From the NCBI GenBank assembly GCA_001464765.1, contig LNDV01000036.1:62001-126000 (forward strand): a stretch of 64,000 nucleotides of DNA, given 5' to 3'. This DNA is from Betaproteobacteria bacterium Ga0077526 (GTDB taxonomy: Bacteria > Pseudomonadota > Gammaproteobacteria > Burkholderiales > Ga0077523). The notes beneath the pieces were generated by a model, which had not been told where the DNA came from, made no database searches, and saw nothing but the letters and a program-made list of their open reading frames with translations. Positions 8,561-17,746 of this stretch are shown here, one piece after another. Within the stretch, counting starts at the first letter, position 1; each line of letters opens with the position of its first letter. The position numbers and the translations under genes are program-made.

Positions 8561-9333
8561 CACAGCAGAGGCTCCTGGCGGGCGGGGGTCGCGTAGAGGT
8601 AGCCGCCGGCGTAGTAGGCCATGATCTTGTCTTCCTCGAGGAAGGTGACCTTGTCGGCGCTGCGGATGCGCGGCACCCGGGCAAACTGCTCGCCGAGGAT
8701 GGATACGACCTTCACGACGTTCAGCCAGGTGTCTACACGGCAGTAGTTCCAGGGCAGGAGCACCGTGCCGCGGTCACCGCCGGGCAGCTCGACTTCGAGG
8801 AAGCGGATGATGATTTCCGAGCGGTCGACCCACACCTCGCGGACCACACCACCCACCGCGCCGTCGGCACCCACCACGTCCATGCCGCGGGGATCCGGGT
8901 CGCGCTCTTCGAGGTAGAAGCCGTGGGCTGCGCGCAGCGGCACGATCTTGTCCTCGCCTTCGAAGGTCAGGTCGACCACGTCGGCCCGCTCGGCGTAGGC
9001 AGCGGGACCAACGCCGTCCACCATGGGATCCCCCGTGGGTTCCAGCGGAGCGCCGGGCCACTTGTGGACCGGCTCGGCCCGGATCTCGCGGGTGTCGGGA
9101 CGACCGTTCTCGACCGTCACGGAACCACCGTGCGGCAGCAGATACGTCTTGGACGGCGGCACGGCGGGGTAGCCCTGCACCGTGATGTAAGGCGAACGGT
9201 CCGACTCGAGCGGGTAGCCCTCACGCTTGTTTTCGCGATGCAGGTAGTAGATCAGCCCGGCGAAGAAGATCCAGAACGCATACAGCACGACCTGCGCAAC
9301 GTCGATGTATCCGGTGATGGCGCCAGTGGGCAT
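8560..9333 (-). CDS. puhA: Photosynthetic reaction centre H subunit
   Basis: PuhA (257 residues) caps the L/M core of the type-II reaction centre on the cytoplasmic side and shapes proton delivery to QB. The sequence begins MPTGAITGYIDVAQVVLYAF with a single transmembrane helix (about residues 12-32) ending in YLHRENKREGYPLE, as in known H subunits. The soluble beta-rich part contains the PRC-barrel-like region FYLEERDPDPRGMDVVGADG. The ribosome site GGAGG is seven bases before ATG. The L and M subunit genes (puf) are not in the window. Confidence 0.97.
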   Translation of the reverse strand: MPTGAITGYIDVAQVVLYAFWIFFAGLIYYLHRENKREGYPLESDRSPYITVQGYPAVPPSKTYLLPHGGSVTVENGRPDTREIRAEPVHKWPGAPLEPTGDPMVDGVGPAAYAERADVVDLTFEGEDKIVPLRAAHGFYLEERDPDPRGMDVVGADGAVGGVVREVWVDRSEIIIRFLEVELPGGDRGTVLLPWNYCRVDTWLNVVKVVSILGEQFARVPRIRSADKVTFLEEDKIMAYYAGGYLYATPARQEPLL

Positions 9334-9362
9334 GAAGCAACCTCCGCAATGAAGACCGGCGG

Positions 9363-10799
9363 CTAGCCGGGAAACTCGGCCAGGCCGAAACGGGTGGATG
9401 GCGCGTTGCGGGCGCCACCCCTCACGGACCGCACCAGCGGTCCGATTGCCACCAGGGTGGCGAACAGCAACAGCAATTCGATGTGGTAGACGATGCCGTA
9501 ACCGGTAGCCGGACCGGTCAGGACCGGACCGAGGCGGCCGTCCGTCGCCAGTGCACCGAACACGTCTCGCAGACCGCCGCCGGCCGCGATCGCCACACCC
9601 GCAGCCGACGCCTGCACGGCGCCCCAGGCGCCCAGTGCAAGTCCGGTACCGTCTTCGCTCTGGAGTCCCATGGCCACTGTCAGCGTGCCGACGGCGAACA
9701 GGCCGCCTCCGAAGCCGATGAGCATGGTGCCGACCCGGAACATCGCGGGCGACTCCAGCGGAGCCGCCAGGATCACCGCGGCAAAGGCGAGCAGTCCGAC
9801 GACAGCGCCGCCGGCGGCCAGGCGGTACGGATCAGAACCGCGACTCAGCCGGAAGGCGGCGAAGCCGAAGGCCATCAAGGTACCGGCGGCCATCCACGCG
9901 GTCAGCACCGTGGTGGCTGCGACAGACAGCTGCAGCACCTGGCCACCATAGGGCTCCAGCAGGATGTCCTGCATGCTGAATGCGGCGGTGCCGAGGCCGA
10001 GGGCCACGAGGAAACGCGGCACGCGAGGCTGCGCCATCAGCGAACGCCAGGCCTCGCGGAAGGCGGGACGCGGCGTGTCCGAAGAAGTCCGCGAGGGATC
10101 CCGCGCCTCCTGCTTCCAGAGGGCGATGAGGTTCAGCACCATCGTCAGCGCGCCGGCCCCCTGGATCACCTGGATGAGCCGGATCTGGCTGAAGTCGCGG
10201 AGCAGCGTGCCGAACACCATCGCCGCGCCGAACATGCCGGCGAGGAGCATCACGTAGAGCAAGGCCACCACGCGAGGCCGGGCGTGCGCCGGCGCGAGAT
10301 CCGCAGCAAGCGCGAGTCCGGCCGTCTGCGTCGTGTGGAGGCCTGCGCCGACGAGCAGGAACGCCAGCGCGGCACCGGCCTGTCCGATCCAGAGCGGACC
10401 GTGGGTGTCGCCGGAGAGGACCACCAGCGCGAAGGGCATGATCGCGAGGCCGCCGAACTGCATCAGCGTCCCCATCCAGATGTACGGCACTCGCCGCCAG
10501 CCGAGCGCGGAGCGGCGGTGATCGGAGCGGAACCCCACGAGCGCCCGGAACGGGGCGAACACCAGCGGCAGCGAGACCATGGTCGCAACGAGCCACGCCG
10601 GCACCGCGAGTTCCACGATCATCACGCGATTCAGCGTGCCGTTCAGCAGCACCACCGCCATGCCCACCGAAACCTGGAACAGCGCGAGCCTGAGCAGCCG
10701 GCCGAGCGGCAGTTCGGCCGTCGCGGCATCCGCGAATGGCAGAAACCGCGGACCGACGTACCGCCAGGCGTGGGCGAGCCGCGCGTTCCAGTCTTTCAT
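9363..10799 (-). CDS. lhaA: LhaA, PucC-family light-harvesting 1 assembly factor
   Basis: This 478-residue protein has about twelve transmembrane segments and belongs to the major-facilitator-like PucC/LhaA family, which assists LH1 assembly and perhaps pigment delivery. Landmarks include PLGRLLRLALFQVSVGMAVV, LNGTLNRVMIVEL, GWRRVPYIWMGTLMQFGG and SMQDILLEPYGGQVL. Its location between bchM and puhA is the usual one for lhaA. The start ATG at 10799 overlaps the bchM stop (ATGA), giving a protein of normal family length. Confidence 0.94.
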   Translation of the reverse strand: MKDWNARLAHAWRYVGPRFLPFADAATAELPLGRLLRLALFQVSVGMAVVLLNGTLNRVMIVELAVPAWLVATMVSLPLVFAPFRALVGFRSDHRRSALGWRRVPYIWMGTLMQFGGLAIMPFALVVLSGDTHGPLWIGQAGAALAFLLVGAGLHTTQTAGLALAADLAPAHARPRVVALLYVMLLAGMFGAAMVFGTLLRDFSQIRLIQVIQGAGALTMVLNLIALWKQEARDPSRTSSDTPRPAFREAWRSLMAQPRVPRFLVALGLGTAAFSMQDILLEPYGGQVLQLSVAATTVLTAWMAAGTLMAFGFAAFRLSRGSDPYRLAAGGAVVGLLAFAAVILAAPLESPAMFRVGTMLIGFGGGLFAVGTLTVAMGLQSEDGTGLALGAWGAVQASAAGVAIAAGGGLRDVFGALATDGRLGPVLTGPATGYGIVYHIELLLLFATLVAIGPLVRSVRGGARNAPSTRFGLAEFPG

Positions 10800-11497
10800 G
10801 AGCGACCCAGGAGCATGCCCTGCGACCGGTAGAAGCCGCGCTCGACCCGCCGGGTGTCGCGTGGCTCCCAACGGACCAGCTCGCTCTCACGGGCCAGGCT
10901 CGCGCGAAGAGCCTTCTCGCTCACGGGCTCGATGGCCGGCGCGCGATCGGAGCGGGGGAAGAACCGCCCGACAGAATGCATGGCGGCGAGCAGCGGCGTG
11001 CGCGGTGCGAACGTGAAGACGATCGACTCACGCGTCCGCGACGCGATGCTCGCCAGCACCCGCACGGTATCTGCCGCACGGTAGTGGATGAGCGAGTCCA
11101 TCGCGACCACATGGTCGAAGCGGCCCAGTGCCGGATCGAGCATGTCGCCGACGCGGAAGTCCACCCTGCCCTGCCCCGGCTCCGGCTTCACGCGGTCGCG
11201 CGCGAGGCCGACGAGCGTCGGGGAGAGATCGATCGCCACGACGTCCGCGCCGCGGCGCGCGGCTTCCAGAGCGAACGCGCCGGTGCCGCACCCCGCGTCC
11301 AGGATGCGCCGGCCGCGCAGATCCTGCGGGAGCCAGCTGAGCAACGTCGCCCGCATCTCGTCCCGCCCGGCTCGCACCGTCGCGCGGATCCGGCTCACCG
11401 GCGCATCGGAGGTGAGACGGGACCACGCATCGGCGGCCGTGCGATCGAAGTACGTCTCGATCTGCCCGCGGCGCTGGAGGTAGGACAGTGTGTTCAT
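10796..11497 (-). CDS. bchM: Mg-protoporphyrin IX O-methyltransferase
   Basis: BchM (233 residues) transfers a methyl group from S-adenosylmethionine to the C13 propionate of Mg-protoporphyrin IX, making the substrate of the cyclase AcsF. SAM-binding motif I is visible as ILDAGCGTGAFALEAARRG, followed by VVAIDLSPTLV and the post-I acidic residue, and FDHVVAMDSLIHY as motif II. The N-terminal YFDRTAADAWSRLTSD is typical of BchM. ATG 11497 overlaps the bchL stop (ATGA). Confidence 0.96.
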   Translation of the reverse strand: MNTLSYLQRRGQIETYFDRTAADAWSRLTSDAPVSRIRATVRAGRDEMRATLLSWLPQDLRGRRILDAGCGTGAFALEAARRGADVVAIDLSPTLVGLARDRVKPEPGQGRVDFRVGDMLDPALGRFDHVVAMDSLIHYRAADTVRVLASIASRTRESIVFTFAPRTPLLAAMHSVGRFFPRSDRAPAIEPVSEKALRASLARESELVRWEPRDTRRVERGFYRSQGMLLGRS

Positions 11498-12408
11498 TGG
11501 AACCCCAGCAGGTCGAAGATGTCCCGGTCCTTGAGCGGCGCCGCGATCAGCGGGTCGGTCCCGGCCCACAAGGCGGCGGCCATGCGGAGATACTCGTTCT
11601 GCACGGCATCCAGTTCGGGCGAGGACTCCATCTCGAAGAGCGTCGACTTCTTCAGCCGGCTGCGACGGATCACGTCGAGGTCCGGGAACTGGCCCATGGT
11701 CTTCAGTCCGACGCGGTCGTTGAACTTGTCGATCTGGTCCGTCTCGGTGCTGCGGTTGGCGATCACGCCGCCCAGGCGCACGTTGTAGTTCTTGGACTTC
11801 GCCTGGATCGCACCGACGATGCGGTTCATGGCAAAGATGGAGTCGAAGTCGTTGGCCGTGACGATCAGCGCACGATCCGCGTGCTGGAGCGGAGCCGCGA
11901 AGCCGCCGCACACCACGTCGCCCAGAACGTCGAAGATCACGACATCGGTGTCCTCGAGGAGGTGGTGCTCCTTGAGGAGCTTCACCGTCTGCCCGACCAC
12001 GTAGCCGCCGCAGCCCGTGCCGGCGGGCGGACCGCCGGCCTCCACGCAGAGCACGCCGTTGTAGCCTTCGTACACGAAGTCCTCGGGCCGCAGTTCCTCC
12101 GGATGGAAGTCCACGGACTCGAGCACGTCGATCACCGTGGGCACGAGGCGCTTGGTGAGCGTGAAGGTGGAGTCGTGCTTCGGATCGCAACCGATCTGCA
12201 GCACGCGCTTGCCGAGTTTCGAGAACGCCACGGAGAGATTCGACGACGTGGTGCTCTTGCCGATCCCTCCCTTGCCGTACACGGCGAACACTTTCGCGTT
12301 CCCGATGCGGACGTTCGGGTCCTGCTGCACCTGCACGCTGCCCTCCCCGTCCGGTCTTGCAGTTGGCCTGCGGATTGCCGTTACCGGCACCGTCGTTGTC
12401 GTCGTCAT
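11494..12408 (-). CDS. bchL: Light-independent protochlorophyllide reductase iron protein
   Basis: BchL (304 residues) is the nitrogenase-Fe-protein-like ATP-dependent reductase of DPOR; the homodimer passes electrons to BchN-BchB. The P-loop YGKGGIGKST (residues 44-53) and the two cysteines that bind the intersubunit [4Fe-4S] cluster (C133 in TGCGGY, C167 in VVCGGF) are all present. The stretch VLQIGCDPKHDST is the switch/nucleotide region. The N-terminus before residue ~36 is a variable tail. It is coupled by ATGA to bchH upstream and to bchM downstream. Confidence 0.98.
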   Translation of the reverse strand: MTTTTTVPVTAIRRPTARPDGEGSVQVQQDPNVRIGNAKVFAVYGKGGIGKSTTSSNLSVAFSKLGKRVLQIGCDPKHDSTFTLTKRLVPTVIDVLESVDFHPEELRPEDFVYEGYNGVLCVEAGGPPAGTGCGGYVVGQTVKLLKEHHLLEDTDVVIFDVLGDVVCGGFAAPLQHADRALIVTANDFDSIFAMNRIVGAIQAKSKNYNVRLGGVIANRSTETDQIDKFNDRVGLKTMGQFPDLDVIRRSRLKKSTLFEMESSPELDAVQNEYLRMAAALWAGTDPLIAAPLKDRDIFDLLGFQ

Positions 12409-15400
12409 GCCGCTACTCCCATGCCTACGCCCTCCAAGCGGTCTTCCAGCTCTTCGCCCGCACGCCGCAAGGCGTCGAGCATCTTGTCGTCCGGGTTCCA
12501 GTAACGCCGCTCATGCGCCTCGAGCAGCCGGTTGGCGACCCTAGCCGAAGCCGTCGGGTTGAGTCGCGCCAGCCGCTCGCGCATGGCCGGATCCAGGACG
12601 AATGTCTCGGTGAGGCGCTGGTACACCCACGGAGCGACCTGCCCCGTGGTGGCCGACCACCCCATGGTGTTGGTGACGTGCTCCTCGATCTGGCGCACGC
12701 CCTCGAAGCCGTGTTCGAGCATGCCCTCGTACCACTTCGGGTTGAGCATGCGGGTACGGGTCTCGAGAGCGACCTGTTCGGACAGCGTGCGAACCGTGCC
12801 TTCGCCGCGGGACTGGTCGCCGATGTAAACCGGCACGGCCTGTCCCTGTGCGCGCTGCACGGCGCGGCTGATGCCGCCCAGCGTGTCGAAGTACTGGTCG
12901 AGGGTGGTCACACCCAGTTCGACCGAATCGAGGTTCTGGAACGTGAGCGACACGTGCGAGAGCACGCTCTGCAGGAGCTCGGGCTGCTGCGTCGCCTTGC
13001 CGCTGCGGCCGTAGGCAAAGCACTTGCGGCGGGAGTACGTCTCGGCGAGATCGTCCTCCTCATCCCAGCGGCCGTTCTGGATCATGTGCGCCACGTTGGC
13101 GCCGTACGTGCCGTCGGCATTGCTGAAGACACGCAGCGCGGCAGTCTCGATGTCGCTGCCGTTGGCCTTCTGGTGTTCCAGCGTGTGCTTGCGTACGAAG
13201 TTCCATTCCACCGGCTCGTCGGCGCTGGCCGCGAGGAAGGCGGCCTCGGCGAGCAGGCGGGTCTGCAGCGGAAGCAGATCGCGGAAGATGCCGGAGAGCG
13301 TGGCCACCACGTCGATGCGCGGACGCCCCAGCTGCTCGAGCGGAATGAGTTCGGCACCAGTGAGGCGGCCGTAGCTGTCGAAGCGGGGCTTCGCGCCCAT
13401 CAGCGCGAGGGCCTGGGCGATGGGGGCGCCGTCAGTCTTGAGGTTGTCCGTGCCCCACAGCACGATGGCGATGGATTCCGGCAGCGGGCGGCCGTCGTCC
13501 ATGTGCCGGCTCAGCAGACGGTCGGCCTGGCGCGCACCTTCGCGCATCGCATAGGCGCTGGGGATCTTGAACGGGTCGAATCCGTGCAGATTGCGACCGG
13601 TGGGAAGAACGGCCGGGGACCGCAGCAGATCGCCGCCGGGCGCGGGGTGGAGGAAGCGACCGTCGAGCGCCGCAACGATTGCCGGGAGCTCCCGGTCCAC
13701 GGCCAAAACCTGATCGGTGTGCGCGAGACTGCGCAGGACCGACAACGCATCCTCGTGACCTTCCATGCCCGCCATGGGCAGCACGCTCTCCGGCGAGGCG
13801 CCGGAAGCGAGAGCCTCCATGGCGGCGAGTTCGGGGCGCACACCGTGCGACGCCTCGGCCAGGGCACGCAGCCAGCCGGCGCGCTCGGATACCGACGGCG
13901 GCTGACCCACGACGTGCAGACCGTGGGGAATCCACGTGTACTCGAGTTCGAGGACCTGCCCGGTGAGGCGGGTCAGGATCATGTCCACATCGGCGCCCCA
14001 CGCAGGCTCGGCATCGGCGAGATCGAGTGCCGCGGCCTGGGCCTGGATGCAGGCGACGAGCTCAGCGCGCGCGGCCCGATCTTCAGGCGGATCGGTACGC
14101 CAGCGATCGAGGCTTGCCTTGAGGTCGAGCAGACCGCGGTACAGACCGGCTTGTTCCACCGGCGGCGTGAGATAGCTGATGAGCGTGGCGGCGGAGCGAC
14201 GCTTGGCGATCGTGCCTTCGGACGGGTTGTTTGCGGCGTAAAGGTAGAAATTCGGCAGATTGCCGATCAGCCGCTCGGGCCAGCAGTGCTCCGACAGGCC
14301 AGCCTGCTTGCCCGGCATGAATTCAAGTGCACCGTGAGTGCCGAAGTGCAGACAGGCATGGGCACCGAAGTCCTCGCGCAGGAAGCGGTAGAACGCGCTG
14401 AACGCATGCGTGGGCGCGAAACCCTTCTCGAACAGCAGCCGCATCGGGTCGCCTTCGTAGCCGAACGCAGGCTGCAGACCGACCATCACGTTGCCGAAGC
14501 GCTCGCCGAGCACCAGCAGCGAAGAACCGTCGCTCAACTGCTTGCCGGGGGCCGGTCCCCACTGGGCCTCGATCTCGGAGAGCCAGCGTTCGCGTCGGAC
14601 GTGATCGTCGACGGGGATGCGGGTGAACACATTGGCGTCGGTGCCGAAGCGGGTGGCGTTGCCGCAGAGCAGCCGCTCGCGCAGGACGTCGGGCGACTCC
14701 GGCACTTCGACGGTATAGCCGGCTTCGGCGAGAGCCTTCAGCGTGCGGTGCAACGACGCGAACACTGACAGGTACGCGGCTGTGCCGGCGTGGCCCGAGT
14801 TCGGCGGGAAGTTGAACAGCACGACCGCCACGCGACGATCCTTGCGGGCGGTGCGGCGCAGGGAGACGAGGCGCTCGACCCGCGAAGCCAGCGCGTCGGC
14901 GCGTTCCGGATGGCTCCGCATGTCATGGGAGCCGCCCTCGTGGGCGACCTCGGAGCGGCCGCCGAACACGCCCGGGCTCGTGGCGCCATCCAGTTCAGGG
15001 ATCGCCACCATCATCGTGGCCTCCACCGGCAGCAGACCGCGATCGGACTTCTCCCACTGCTCGAGCGTCTGGAATTCCAGCGGCAATGCGGCGAGGTAGG
15101 GTACGTCCAGCCGGGCGAGCATCGCTTCGGCCGCTTCGGCATCGTTGTAGGCGGGGCCACCGACCAGCGAGAAACCGGTGAGGGACACCACCGCATCGAC
15201 AATGGGCTTGTCGCTGCGCAGGAAGTGCTCCTCGATGGCGGGACGCGCATCCAGGCCGGCCGCGAACGCGGGGATCACGCGCAGGCCGCGCTCCTCGAGG
15301 GATCGGATCACGCCGTCGTAGTGGCCGGTGTTGCCGGCGAGCACGTAGGAGCGCATCACTAGCAGGCCTACCGTGCCCTTGACGCCCTTGGGCGTCGGCA

Positions 15401-16118
15401 GCGCATCGGCGCGATCCGCGATGCGCCTCGCCAGCGTCGGGTGGTAGACGCCCACCTCCGGATACTCGGCCGGGGCGGCAACCTTGGCCTTGCCGTGCAG
15501 TGACGCACGGGGACCTGCGGCATAGCGGTCCACGAGGAACCGCACCATGTTCGCGACGTTGTCGTCGGAGCCGGCCAGCCAGTACTGCAGTGTGAGGAAG
15601 TAGGCCCGCAGGTCCTGCGCGGTGCCCGGAATGAAACGCAGGATCTGCGGCAGACGGCGCAGCATGCGCAGCTGCTTGGCGCCGGTGCTGCCGCCCTTTT
15701 CCTTGGTGTTGCCCCGCAGCTTCTTGAGGAACGCGAGCGCCCCGCTCTGCTCGCCGTCCATGCGAAGGCGACCCATGCGAGTGAGGCGCACGATCTCCGG
15801 CGCCGAGAGGCAGCCGATCATCGCATCGCAGCCCTCGCGCCGGGCGACGAGCGCCGGCAGGATCGGCTGGATGTGATCTTCCATGAACAGCATCGTCACC
15901 ACGATGAGGTCGCCGGCGGCGATGTCCGCCTTCGCGCGTTCCAGCGAGCCCGGATCGTCGCCCCACTCCGCCGCGACGTGGATCGCGAGCGAGAGGCCCG
16001 GCAGTTCGCGGCGCAGCGCGTGCCGCGCACGGTCCACGGCGCTCGCCAGATGACCGTCGAGCGTGACGATGACGACCCGCACGGCAGTCGGGTCAGCGGC
16101 CGAAGTGAGCTTTGGCAT
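12405..16118 (-). CDS. bchH: Magnesium chelatase subunit H
   Basis: BchH (1237 residues) is the porphyrin-binding catalytic subunit of magnesium chelatase. The N-terminal DUF3479 domain begins VRVVIVTLDGHLASAVDRA, and the CobN/Mg-chelatase body contains VVLFNFPPNSGHAGTAAYLS, ACLHFGTHGALEFMPGKQ and NNPSEGTIAKRRSAATLISY. The length is normal for the family. The chosen ATG 16118 lies inside the last codons of bchB (26-base overlap), and the following MPKLTSAADPTAVRVV agrees with typical BchH N-termini. The Shine-Dalgarno is poor, so translation probably depends on coupling from bchB. Confidence 0.97.
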   Translation of the reverse strand: MPKLTSAADPTAVRVVIVTLDGHLASAVDRARHALRRELPGLSLAIHVAAEWGDDPGSLERAKADIAAGDLIVVTMLFMEDHIQPILPALVARREGCDAMIGCLSAPEIVRLTRMGRLRMDGEQSGALAFLKKLRGNTKEKGGSTGAKQLRMLRRLPQILRFIPGTAQDLRAYFLTLQYWLAGSDDNVANMVRFLVDRYAAGPRASLHGKAKVAAPAEYPEVGVYHPTLARRIADRADALPTPKGVKGTVGLLVMRSYVLAGNTGHYDGVIRSLEERGLRVIPAFAAGLDARPAIEEHFLRSDKPIVDAVVSLTGFSLVGGPAYNDAEAAEAMLARLDVPYLAALPLEFQTLEQWEKSDRGLLPVEATMMVAIPELDGATSPGVFGGRSEVAHEGGSHDMRSHPERADALASRVERLVSLRRTARKDRRVAVVLFNFPPNSGHAGTAAYLSVFASLHRTLKALAEAGYTVEVPESPDVLRERLLCGNATRFGTDANVFTRIPVDDHVRRERWLSEIEAQWGPAPGKQLSDGSSLLVLGERFGNVMVGLQPAFGYEGDPMRLLFEKGFAPTHAFSAFYRFLREDFGAHACLHFGTHGALEFMPGKQAGLSEHCWPERLIGNLPNFYLYAANNPSEGTIAKRRSAATLISYLTPPVEQAGLYRGLLDLKASLDRWRTDPPEDRAARAELVACIQAQAAALDLADAEPAWGADVDMILTRLTGQVLELEYTWIPHGLHVVGQPPSVSERAGWLRALAEASHGVRPELAAMEALASGASPESVLPMAGMEGHEDALSVLRSLAHTDQVLAVDRELPAIVAALDGRFLHPAPGGDLLRSPAVLPTGRNLHGFDPFKIPSAYAMREGARQADRLLSRHMDDGRPLPESIAIVLWGTDNLKTDGAPIAQALALMGAKPRFDSYGRLTGAELIPLEQLGRPRIDVVATLSGIFRDLLPLQTRLLAEAAFLAASADEPVEWNFVRKHTLEHQKANGSDIETAALRVFSNADGTYGANVAHMIQNGRWDEEDDLAETYSRRKCFAYGRSGKATQQPELLQSVLSHVSLTFQNLDSVELGVTTLDQYFDTLGGISRAVQRAQGQAVPVYIGDQSRGEGTVRTLSEQVALETRTRMLNPKWYEGMLEHGFEGVRQIEEHVTNTMGWSATTGQVAPWVYQRLTETFVLDPAMRERLARLNPTASARVANRLLEAHERRYWNPDDKMLDALRRAGEELEDRLEGVGMGVAA

Positions 16119-17736
16119 CGTAGAGGGTGTCGACTGTGATCGTTGCAAGGCCGCGATCCCGTGCAAAGCGTTCCGTGTTCCGCCGCGCCTTGCCGCGGAC
16201 GAAGAACGGAATCTTGCGCAGTTCGCGCTCGGCTTCCGCGGCCCAGGGCAGCTCGGCTGCCCGCTCGTCCGCGGGGGTTTCAGCAAGGGATGCTGCCGCC
16301 GGTGTCGCCACGTCGGCCGGCGCCGGGGCTTCCGCGGCGTGAACAGGTGCCGGAGCGGCAGGCGCGGAAGTCACGCCCAGATGCGAAGCGGGTCGGTCGT
16401 CGCGGAACTCGAAGTCGTCCCGGAACATGTGCAGCAGGTGCTCTTCCAGCCCCATGACGAGCGGGTGCACCCAGGTGTCGAACAGCACGTTCGCCCCTTC
16501 GAAGCCGTAGACGGGGCTGTATCGCGCCGGCACATCCTGCACGTGCATCGGCGCGGAGATGACTGCGCACGCGATGCCCAGGCGTTTGGCGATGTGGCGC
16601 TCCATCTGCGTGCCGAGCACCAGTTCGGGAGCGGCGGCGGCGATCGCCTTCTCGACTTCGAGGTAGTCGTCCGCAATGAGGGCTTCGAGGCCGTACCGCG
16701 CGGCGGCGGCGCGCACATCGCGAGCGAACTCGCGGCTGTAGGTGCCGATGCCGGCAAGTGTGAATCCCATTTCCTCGGTGGCGATGCGCGCTGCCGCGAG
16801 GACGTGCGAGGCGTCCCCGAAGATGAACACGCGCTTGCCGGTGAGGTAGTTGGCATCGACCGAGCGGGTGTACCAGTGCGCGCGGGACGGGGCGAGGGAA
16901 CGGTCGCCGTCGCGGCGTGACAGCACCGGCGTGGGATCCACCCCGGCGAGCGCCGCGACTTCGCGCACGAAGTCGCACGTGGCGCCGTGCCCCATCGGGA
17001 CGGTCTGCGTGTACGGCATACCGAAGCTCTTCTGCAGCCACAGGGCCGTCGAGCGGCCGACTTCCGGATACAGGTCGATGTTGAAATCGGCCTCCGGCAG
17101 TCTGCGGATGTCGTCGGCGCCCGCGCTGGCCGGCACCACCGCATTCACATCGATACCAAGATCGCTCAGCAGCCGCGTGATCTCGATGACGTCGTCACGG
17201 TTGCGGAAGCCGAGCGCGGTCGGCCCGAGGAGGTTGGCACGCGGGCGGCGATCGGCGGGACGCGCGGCGCGGACTGTTCCGGGCGCCGGCACGCGATCGG
17301 CCAGCAGCGAGCGCACCAGCCGGTAGAGCGTTTCGGCGGCGCCCCAGTTTTCCTTCTTCGTGTAGGCCGGCAGTTCCAGCGGCACGACCGGCACCGGCAG
17401 ATTCATCCCGGCGGCCAGCGTGCCCGGCTGGTCCTGGATCAGTTCCGCGGTGCAGGATTCCCCCACGAGCATCACTTCGGGCTGAAAGCGCTCGTAGGCT
17501 TCGCTCACGGCGCGGATGACCATCGCAGAGGTGTCGCCGCCGAGATCGCGCGCCTGGAAGGTGGTGTAGGTCACCGGCGGGCGGCGGTCCTGGCGCTCGA
17601 TCATCGTGAAGAGCAGATCGGCGTAGGTGTCGCCCTGCGGCGCATGGAGCACGTAATGCACTCCCTTCATGGACGCCGCGATTCGCATCGCGCCAACGTG
17701 AGGCGGTCCTTCGTAGGTCCAGAGGGTCAGTTGCAT
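16093..17736 (-). CDS. bchB: Light-independent protochlorophyllide reductase subunit B
   Basis: BchB (547 residues) forms with BchN the catalytic tetramer of dark-operative protochlorophyllide reductase. Asp36 (in LHAPQGDTYAD), the unusual aspartate ligand of the NB [4Fe-4S] cluster, is present, as is the cysteine in VGESCTAELIQDQPG. The MQLTLWTYEGPPHVGAMR N-terminus is nearly invariant in the family. An Ala/Pro-rich linker (about residues 430-480) separates the core from the C-terminal PCP-red-like domain (residues ~490-547) ending DTLYDAKAHFGR. The start is ATG 17736, ten bases after the bchN stop. Confidence 0.98.
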   Translation of the reverse strand: MQLTLWTYEGPPHVGAMRIAASMKGVHYVLHAPQGDTYADLLFTMIERQDRRPPVTYTTFQARDLGGDTSAMVIRAVSEAYERFQPEVMLVGESCTAELIQDQPGTLAAGMNLPVPVVPLELPAYTKKENWGAAETLYRLVRSLLADRVPAPGTVRAARPADRRPRANLLGPTALGFRNRDDVIEITRLLSDLGIDVNAVVPASAGADDIRRLPEADFNIDLYPEVGRSTALWLQKSFGMPYTQTVPMGHGATCDFVREVAALAGVDPTPVLSRRDGDRSLAPSRAHWYTRSVDANYLTGKRVFIFGDASHVLAAARIATEEMGFTLAGIGTYSREFARDVRAAAARYGLEALIADDYLEVEKAIAAAAPELVLGTQMERHIAKRLGIACAVISAPMHVQDVPARYSPVYGFEGANVLFDTWVHPLVMGLEEHLLHMFRDDFEFRDDRPASHLGVTSAPAAPAPVHAAEAPAPADVATPAAASLAETPADERAAELPWAAEAERELRKIPFFVRGKARRNTERFARDRGLATITVDTLYDAKAHFGR

Positions 17737-17746
17737 CGCTCGGTCC

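Noticed and set aside
12357..14768. 803-codon open frame on the plus strand opposite bchH
   Set aside because: It is antisense to a fully conserved BchH, has repetitive Arg/Gly/His-rich composition without any recognisable domain, and arises from the high GC third-position bias.
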